This document shows positions 36,080 through 41,309 of a stretch of 41,309 bases of DNA, piece after piece. The stretch comes from Paracoccaceae bacterium. Its GTDB lineage: Bacteria > Pseudomonadota > Alphaproteobacteria > Rhodobacterales > Rhodobacteraceae. A program made the position numbers and the translations under genes. Within the stretch, counting starts at the first letter, position 1; every line of letters starts with the position of its first letter. The DNA lies in the NCBI GenBank assembly GCA_028874915.1, contig JAPPHA010000040.1, forward strand, positions 1 through 41,309. Direction: 5' to 3'. The notes beneath the pieces are model-generated. The model did no database searches and had not been told where the DNA came from. It worked only from the letters and a program-made list of their open reading frames with translations.

Positions 36080-37489
36080 TCACCCACCCAGAAGCAGGTT
36101 CGGCAGGGTGAGCACGATGGCGGGAAACAGGATCAGACCGGCGACAGTCAGGGCGTCTGCTACAAAAAACGGGGCGGCCCCCTTGAAGACATCCTGCACC
36201 GACAGTTCGGGGCGGACTCCGGCGACCACGAAACAGTTCAGTCCGATCGGCGGCGTTATCAGGCAAAGCTCGGCCATCTTGACGACGATGATTCCGAACC
36301 AGATCGCGCAGCCGACACCGGACATTCCGAATGCACTGTCGGCCGCCGTCACGGACTCACCGCCATTCAGCGCGATCACGGCGGGATAGACCACAGGGAG
36401 CGTCAGGATGAGCATGCCGATCGCATCCATGAACATGCCGAGCACGGCGTAGGCCAGCAGAATCAGAAACAGCGTCAGAAACGGGCTCTGATCGAGAGAC
36501 GTGATCCACGCCGCGAACGCGCCGGGCAGATCGGCGAAGCCAAGAAACCTCACATAGACAAGCACCCCCCAGATGATCGTGAAGATCATCACCGAAAGTT
36601 TCGCGGTCTCCAGGAGGGCGTTCCTGAGTTGGGGCCAGCGCATGCCCCTCCAGAGCGCCATCACGAAAACCACGAAGGCGCCGAGCGCGCCACCTTCTGT
36701 CGGCGTCCCCCAGGCATCCCCGCCGAACGGGTTGTAGATAAACAGGATGATGATCGCGACGACGAAAAAGATCGGCAGTACGGCCGGCAGAGATCGGAAT
36801 CTCTGGCCCCAGGTATAGCCCCCGCTCGGCGGGCCGAAGTCCCGGAAGACAACGGCCATTCCGACGACGAGACCGCCATAGATCAGGGCAGAAAACGCGC
36901 CCGGCAGGAACCCCGCCAGAAGCAGCGCGCCAACGTCCTGCTCGACGATGATGGCATAGATCACCAGGATTGCCGAGGGCGGTATGAGCGAGGCGAGCGT
37001 TCCGGCGGACGCGACGACGCCGGCCGCAAATCGCTTGTCGTAGCCGATGGCAAGCATTTCCGGGATCGCGATGCGCGCAAAGACCGCCGACGTTGCGACC
37101 GAGGCTCCGGATACTGCCGCGAATCCCGCGGTCGCGAACACTGTCGAGACCGCAAGCCCGCCCGGCAGCCATCCGACCCATCGCCTGGCGGCCTCGAACA
37201 ACGCCCGCGTGAGCCCGGCATGGTAGGCGAGAAAACCGATCAGGATGAATGTGGGGATCAGCGACAAGGCCTGTGAGGCAATCTTGGAATGGGGCACCTG
37301 GCCCGCCGTCTTCACCGCCACCGTAAGCGCCCAGAGAAACTGGTCCGGGTCAAGCCCCCGCTTGGCCCAGAAGATCCAGACGAGGCCCGCCATGCCCGCG
37401 ATGGCCGCAGCGAAGGCAACCCGAACGCCCAGGAACACGAGAACCAGCAGAAATCCGGAAACGACGAGACCGATGTCGATGGGTTCCAT
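36080..37489 (-). CDS. dctM: TRAP transporter large permease (DctM-type)
   Basis: Inner-membrane transport subunit of a sodium-coupled tripartite transporter, 469 residues and about 12 spans. Visible landmarks: the N-terminal VFLGVRVAFAAAIAGM, AVSGASVATSAVFARIAIPEM, ASAGTLASLIPPSAILVIYAI, ILLAYAVLGMFMDAIGMLILTLPVVYP, and ITPPIGLNCFVVAG. The ATG is 12 bases after the dctQ stop with GAGG upstream, indicating coupling. It is somewhat longer than typical DctM (about 425-430), because of an added loop around GGYTWGQRFRSLP and NPFGGDAWGTPTEGG. Confidence 0.94.
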   Translation of the reverse strand: MEPIDIGLVVSGFLLVLVFLGVRVAFAAAIAGMAGLVWIFWAKRGLDPDQFLWALTVAVKTAGQVPHSKIASQALSLIPTFILIGFLAYHAGLTRALFEAARRWVGWLPGGLAVSTVFATAGFAAVSGASVATSAVFARIAIPEMLAIGYDKRFAAGVVASAGTLASLIPPSAILVIYAIIVEQDVGALLLAGFLPGAFSALIYGGLVVGMAVVFRDFGPPSGGYTWGQRFRSLPAVLPIFFVVAIIILFIYNPFGGDAWGTPTEGGALGAFVVFVMALWRGMRWPQLRNALLETAKLSVMIFTIIWGVLVYVRFLGFADLPGAFAAWITSLDQSPFLTLFLILLAYAVLGMFMDAIGMLILTLPVVYPAVIALNGGESVTAADSAFGMSGVGCAIWFGIIVVKMAELCLITPPIGLNCFVVAGVRPELSVQDVFKGAAPFFVADALTVAGLILFPAIVLTLPNLLLGG

Positions 37490-37501
37490 CGGAGACGGAC
37501 C

Positions 37502-38155
37502 TCAACCGCCGCCGCGCACGGCGGATTCGTCGAGCCCCGAGACGCTCTCGGCCTCGCGGGCGGCGACGGTCGATGCGTCTTCGATGAGAGGCACGGCGAC
37601 GGGCCGTTCGGAACCCGAGAGGAAGGCCCTCGCGTAGCCCCAGAGCTGCATGGCGAGCCGGAGGCTGAGAACGGCGAAAGCCAAGGGAACAAGCAGCTTC
37701 GCGGGCCACAACGGCAAGCGGATGTCGAGGCTGGAATCGCGGCTCCAGAGCGGCGCGTTCCAGTCGAACGATCTCTCGAAATGCGCCCAGCTCCCCCAGA
37801 CCATCAACACCATCAGGGCGAGGACCATGACCGTGCCGATGAATTCCGCTGCCCAGAGAGCGCGGCCTTCGAGCCTCCCGACGATCATGTCCATCCGGAT
37901 ATGGCCGCCGAGTCGCTGGCAGTAGGCAATGCCAATGAATGCGATAAGCGGCATCGCCTGTTCAATCCAGTCGACATAGCCGGGAATCGGATGGTTGAGG
38001 AAATTGCGCCCGCCGACGCTGGCGACTGCAAGCAGCATCAATGCGAACACCGCCAGCCCGCCGACAAGCGCGAGAACCGCCTCCAGGCGGTGGAGAAGGC
38101 GATCGATCCTGCTGAGAACCGTGCCGTCTTCGAGGACTGACGATGCGCCTGCCAC
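37502..38155 (-). CDS. dctQ: TRAP transporter small permease (DctQ-type)
   Basis: Small membrane subunit, 217 residues with four predicted helices: about 26-46 (LALVGGLAVFALMLLAVA), 66-80, 103-123 (EFIGTVMVLALMVLMVWG) and 153-175 (KLLVPLAFAVLSLRLAMQL). The DctQ signature is near GRNFLNHPIPGYVDWIEQA and YCQRLGGHIRMDMIV. The C-terminal 40 residues form a polar tail. It sits 75 bases after dctP, separated by a stable hairpin, and immediately before dctM. Confidence 0.92.
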   Translation of the reverse strand: MAGASSVLEDGTVLSRIDRLLHRLEAVLALVGGLAVFALMLLAVASVGGRNFLNHPIPGYVDWIEQAMPLIAFIGIAYCQRLGGHIRMDMIVGRLEGRALWAAEFIGTVMVLALMVLMVWGSWAHFERSFDWNAPLWSRDSSLDIRLPLWPAKLLVPLAFAVLSLRLAMQLWGYARAFLSGSERPVAVPLIEDASTVAAREAESVSGLDESAVRGGG

Positions 38156-38174
38156 TGGTTCGTCCCGGGAACCA

Positions 38175-38202
38175 TCCCGCCGGCCCCGAAGGACCGGCGG
38201 GA
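38175..38202 (-). terminator. Intercistronic hairpin between dctP and dctQ
   Basis: TCCCGCCGG (38175-38183) pairs perfectly with CCGGCGGGA (38194-38202); two further C-G pairs in the loop leave CGAA at the tip. There is no T-run, so partial termination or protection of the dctP 3' end is more likely than full termination. Such hairpins commonly raise binding-protein levels above permease levels. Confidence 0.65.
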
Positions 38203-38230
38203 CAAGATCAGCCGACAGCCAGGGAGAGAG

Positions 38231-39241
38231 TCAAGTGCCGCTGATCGTGCGGATCACGAGATCCAGCAGCTCCGAGGCCGGCAGGCCGCGCGCCGTGTTT
38301 TCCTCCACCCAGGCGGCAGCGGCCGGCCCGGCGACCGCCTCACGGAACGCCGTGAGTTCATCGTCCGTGTAGGTGATCCTCGTGATGCCCTTTGCGTCGA
38401 GCGTCGGACCCCATTTGGCCATCGTTTTCTCATTGTAGTGGGACAGGTAGTGCGCGAGCGCCTCGTCCACCGAGCCCAGAAGTGCCGCGCGCTCGGACTC
38501 GTCGAGCGCGTCCAACGCGTCCGTGTTCACGACAACCGGACAGTTGACCGTGCCCGGGTTCAGGTTCGTCGTCCACCATTTCGCACTTTCGACGGTTCCG
38601 AAGGACATGTGCGCATGCGGTGCGAACGCAACCGCCTTGACGACGCCGCTGTCGAGCGCCTGGCGAACCTCGGTCGCCGACATCGACGTGGGAACGGCGC
38701 CAATCGCCTTCATGGCCTTGCCGATGCCACCGGTCGCGCGGACCGCCAGCCCTTCATAGTCGTTCAGTGTCAACGGCGCTTCGCCGACACCGGCAATATT
38801 GTACTGCGGCAAGGGGGACGGCATCAGAAGGGTGGCGTTCCACCGGGCCATGTCGGCAGCAACTGCGGGATGTTCGTAGACCGCGCGGGAGACTTCGACC
38901 TCCTGTTCAAGCGAAGACACTCCCAGAAATGGCAACTCCAGAACCGTGATCGTGGGATTCTTGTCGTAGTGGTAGCCGGCACAGAACTGGGCCATCTCAA
39001 AGGCTCCGATCGAGATGCCGTCCAGGTTTTCCCGGTTCTTGGAGAGACCGCCATACGAGAGATTGAGCGTGAATTCGCCGTTTGTCTTCGCACTGACGAG
39101 TTCGGCGAGCTTTTCCACATGTTCAGTGAAGGCACGGCGTTTCCCCCACAACGAGACGTTCCATTCCGTGGCTGCCGTTTCGCCCACGAGGGCAAGCGAC
39201 AAGCCACAGGCGATTCCAAAATTCAGACAGGTCCGGTTCAT
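38231..39241 (-). CDS. dctP: TRAP transporter substrate-binding protein (DctP-type)
   Basis: Periplasmic solute receptor of the transporter, 336 residues. Residues 1-24 are a signal peptide (NFGIACGLSLALVGETAA). Family features are EHVEKLAELVSAKTNGEF, NLDGISIGAFEMAQF, VLELPFLG, GLAVRATGGIGKAMKAIGAVP with the conserved Arg168 that binds the ligand carboxylate, ATEVRQALDSGVVKAV, and VNTDALDALDESERAAL. GGAGG 6 nt before the ATG gives strong initiation. First gene of dctPQM, followed by dctBD. The ligand is presumably a carboxylate, but the pocket residues do not allow a confident choice between C4-dicarboxylates and other acids. Confidence 0.93.
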   Translation of the reverse strand: MNRTCLNFGIACGLSLALVGETAATEWNVSLWGKRRAFTEHVEKLAELVSAKTNGEFTLNLSYGGLSKNRENLDGISIGAFEMAQFCAGYHYDKNPTITVLELPFLGVSSLEQEVEVSRAVYEHPAVAADMARWNATLLMPSPLPQYNIAGVGEAPLTLNDYEGLAVRATGGIGKAMKAIGAVPTSMSATEVRQALDSGVVKAVAFAPHAHMSFGTVESAKWWTTNLNPGTVNCPVVVNTDALDALDESERAALLGSVDEALAHYLSHYNEKTMAKWGPTLDAKGITRITYTDDELTAFREAVAGPAAAAWVEENTARGLPASELLDLVIRTISGT

Positions 39242-39539
39242 GATTTCCTCCTAATTTGCAACCAACCCGGTTGGCGGGTCGAGACAAGGTTACGCCGAAT
39301 GTCGAACGACAACCCTGATGATATCAGCCGAAACGGCCAAATTCACCCTGCGGAATCCCGCAGGAACACGGCCGATCACGCTTTTCATTTCAGAGCGAGG
39401 CCCGGGCGGTGTCAGTAAGGCATTTTGTCGCGAGTTTGGGTACGGAAGAAAAGCCTGTCCTTGTCGGACAACAGTCCAAATGAAGCATAGGGCGGTATCC
39501 GGATGTTCGAGTTGCCGCCCTGGTCTCATGGGTTTCCCG
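39242..39539. promoter_or_regulatory. Upstream region of dctP with two inverted repeats
   Basis: This region must carry the dctPQM promoter. Directly before the ribosome binding site is CCAAC-CCG-GTTGG (39262-39274). About 80 bases further out is a 7-bp perfect hairpin CCTGCGG-AATC-CCGCAGG (39347-39364). I looked for a sigma-54 -24/-12 element on the minus strand and saw none. Either repeat could be a regulator site. Confidence 0.4.
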
Positions 39540-39740
39540 ATGGAGGAACTGCAGGGAGATGACGAAGGGGGCCGTCTCGACAAACAGGAACACACCGCTG
39601 TTTTGTTGGAGAAGGGTCACGCAAACAGTGATGTGGCTCGGAATATGGGCGTGAACGAGGGAACGGCTCGAATTTTTTGCAAACGGATGCGACGTGAGGT
39701 GGTTGAGGGCCGTTCGCTTCAGAAAGGTGTGGCGTGGCGT
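39540..39740 (+). pseudogene. Possible HTH remnant of a transposase-like gene
   Basis: Within a longer plus-strand frame, from ATG 39540 the sequence reads LDKQEHTAVLLEKGHANSDV and ARNMGVNEGTARIFCKRMRR. This looks like the N-terminal helix-turn-helix of some IS21-like transposases or related regulators (KGHSNSEIARILGVSEGTVR, from memory). Past about 39740 the frame crosses into antisense of the next gene and loses meaning. Probably a fragment; I cannot name the element and see no terminal repeats. Confidence 0.35.
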
Positions 39741-39787
39741 GGTGCGGTGCCGGATTTTCCGGGGCGACTTCCCTTTGGAAGGAGCAT

Positions 39788-40264
39788 TCACCATTTGATC
39801 GTTTTCTCGATGAAGCCGAGCGTGTTGGCATTCTCGATCAACGTCCGGAGTTTCGCGCGATCGAGACCGAATGGAACTTCGGCATCGATCTCGAGTTTCA
39901 GGGTCACTTCGCTGCCAGGAGGGGTTGTGAGTTGCTCGATGACGTCCTCGACGATTTGGTGGATATCCCGCGCCGGCAACTCCGATGAAATCATCGCGGT
40001 CCCAATGAACCGGGTCGGATTCATATCGGCTGGCCGAACGCCATCCTCCACGCCATCATCATCTTCCGGTTTCGGCACGATTTCCGAAGAGGGAGGACCG
40101 CCGACAGGTGTATCTGTCGGTGCTGGTGGTTTTTGGCGGTACGCTACGGCTGAATTCGGCCTTGCGATGGGGCTTTCGTTGTCGATGACCACCTGAACGC
40201 TGGCCGCGTTGTTAATCGCAAGGCCTTGACAGGTTCCGGCTGCCGTCATCACTGCTTTCGGCAT
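39788..40264 (-). pseudogene. C-terminal fragment of a DUF499-like ATPase
   Basis: The last 75 residues read TRFIGTAMISSELPARDIHQIVEDVIEQL, TTPPGSEVTLKLEIDAEVPFG, then LRTLIENANTLGF (broken here into pieces). This pattern closes DUF499 proteins, large ATPases of about 1000 residues found in defence-associated cassettes with DUF1156 methyltransferase-like proteins. Before it is a Pro-rich linker (RQKPPAPTDTPVGGPP). No upstream ATPase domain is present: the frame runs back to 40504 only as unrelated residues and collides with the next gene. A short ORF from ATG 40264 is possible, but a truncated gene is the better reading. Confidence 0.5.
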
Positions 40265-40409
40265 ACGCAAATTGTCCCGGGACAAGCGCATCCGGCAGCA
40301 CTTACATGCCTTCGAACACTTACTGGCGCGTACTATTGGCCATTCGCTGAATCTCCTTGAAAAAGCGTTCGTGAGTATTGTCGGTTGTCGTTCAGAAATG
40401 AACGGTTGT

Positions 40410-41309
40410 TCATTGGCTTCTTCGCCGAGCGTCGACGTATTCCACAAGTGCTGACCGGCCGATGATTTCGACGATCCGCACGCGCAGTTCCGTCCCTTCC
40501 GCATCGGTCAACTGCAGTGCCTCGCCGGGAACGAATTGAACAGGCTGTTGTCTGCCTTCGTCAATCGCAATGTTCGACGCGTAGAGATAGGTTCGGTCAT
40601 GGGGGTCGCGTAAGGGATTGAGCCTGCCCTTCAGTCCCGGAACATGACCGGTCGCCTCCGGAAAAGTAACGCTTCCTCCCCTCGGCAAGGGCTCAAGATT
40701 AATCGCGAGCGCTCGTTTGCTCGGTATCCAACTCCGCTCCAGATGTGCAGCACGTCCCGGCGCTGATGCGAACACGGTCATGGGCAGTTGGGTCGTGTGC
40801 AGATCAACCTCTGCTTCTCCTTGCTCGTCCGTGGTGGCTCGCTTCCAGGTCTTGTTCGGGAACAGAAGAAGGAGATCGGCACCAGGCAAGGAGCGGCTAC
40901 CGGACCGCACGGAGATGACGGTGCGAGCGGGACTCTGTTCTTGTGTCGCCGCGGGAATGACAAGAAGGACCTCTGAATCGTCAATAACCTCGTATTCGGG
41001 ATACTTTCCGCACAGCTCCCAAGTCTCGCGTTGGATAATGAGCACACCGTCGCCACGACGCTCCATGTAGTAATGCCTGTCTCCGCCGCCACGAGTCCCT
41101 CCGACAGGCATCCGCGCAAATACGGAGGTCAGGGCTTCGTTGCGGGTGGACTGGCGTGAGGCCATGCTCTCGACCGTCAGATTGTTCGGAAGGGAGCCGG
41201 GCGATTGGATTTCCAGCCTGTCATCGAACATGGACAGGCGAATCTTGCTCCCCCTCGTGAACACTCCGTCGCCTGAAGACGACGGCTTCGCGGCCAAGCT
41301 ACGCGGCAA
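40410..41309 (-). CDS. ATP-binding protein with HATPase-type domain (AlbA_2/COG2865-like), 5' end outside window
   Basis: The frame is open at the right edge, so the N-terminus is missing; 299 residues are seen. The first hundred, SKIRLSMFDDRLEIQSPGSLPNNLTVESM, TRNEALTSVFARMPV, YMERRGDGVLIIQRET and PEYEVIDDSEVLLVIPAA, match the C-terminal HATPase_c_4 part of Schlafen/AlbA_2-type putative regulators (COG2865). After that, a beta-rich stretch (RTVISVRSGSRSLPGADLLL, TTDEQGEAEVDLHTTQLP) looks like a carboxypeptidase-regulatory-like fold. The end reads RVRIVEIIGRSALVEYVD. Such proteins are common in accessory islands; biochemical role not established. Confidence 0.75.
   Translation of the reverse strand: MPRSLAAKPSSSGDGVFTRGSKIRLSMFDDRLEIQSPGSLPNNLTVESMASRQSTRNEALTSVFARMPVGGTRGGGDRHYYMERRGDGVLIIQRETWELCGKYPEYEVIDDSEVLLVIPAATQEQSPARTVISVRSGSRSLPGADLLLLFPNKTWKRATTDEQGEAEVDLHTTQLPMTVFASAPGRAAHLERSWIPSKRALAINLEPLPRGGSVTFPEATGHVPGLKGRLNPLRDPHDRTYLYASNIAIDEGRQQPVQFVPGEALQLTDAEGTELRVRIVEIIGRSALVEYVDARRRSQ

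Noticed and set aside
35912-37276. Plus-strand frame of 454 codons rich in D, E, R, H and Q opposite dctM
   Set aside because: The charged composition is what antisense of a hydrophobic membrane protein gives; dctM is clearly the real gene.
39257-39274. TGCAA followed by an inverted repeat as a sigma-54 promoter for dctP
   Set aside because: The required GG of the -24 element is absent at the correct spacing on the minus strand.

Overview
The window is a high-GC (roughly 60%), densely coded chromosomal segment from an alphaproteobacterium close to Rhodobacterales. This rests on recalled protein resemblance, not a database search. CtaD is almost the Paracoccus-type aa3 subunit I. LipB begins MVEW. 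The order folB-folP-glmM carries the long FolB and FolP variants. A DUF6446-type gene lies between glyQ and glyS, with a divergent PPDK next to glyS.

Layout. 1-2.3 kb: an orphan PotA-like ABC ATPase and a tRNA-Leu(GAG). 2.3-7.2 kb: lipB, a HEPN-domain gene, ctaD, a DUF2244 gene and a VOC-fold gene. 7.3-13.1 kb: yqeY, carA, a UbiH-family hydroxylase, two overlapping Lrp/AsnC regulators, and ilvC. 13.2-16.1 kb: two DUF1127 genes, then a decayed accessory island. The island holds a disrupted ORF, a chimeric DUF4276 remnant, an antitoxin whose toxin partner has an amber stop, and the last residues of a tyrosine integrase. 16.1-31.9 kb: a minus-strand housekeeping block of folB-folP-glmM, a SleB-type hydrolase, glyQ-DUF6446-glyS-ppdK, a TPP-dependent decarboxylase, trkH and folE. 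32.8-39.2 kb: a complete TRAP transporter (dctPQM) with its own two-component system (dctBD). 39.3-41.3 kb: another accessory patch, with a possible transposase-like HTH remnant, a DUF499-like C-terminal fragment and a truncated AlbA/HATPase-type protein running off the end.

How the genes work together. FolE, FolB and FolP are three steps of tetrahydrofolate synthesis. GlmM feeds UDP-GlcNAc synthesis. IlvC probably answers to the adjacent Lrp pair through an inverted-repeat site in the shared intergenic region. DctB and DctD are expected to control the TRAP genes, but DctD lacks the sigma-54 contact loop.

I found no CRISPR array, complete insertion sequence, rRNA or replication origin, and no complete new defence system. 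The most notable signals are the GAFTGA-less DctD, the PPDK with a degenerate ATP-grasp half, a possible pseudo-kinase tail on FolB, and the two decayed defence-like patches.
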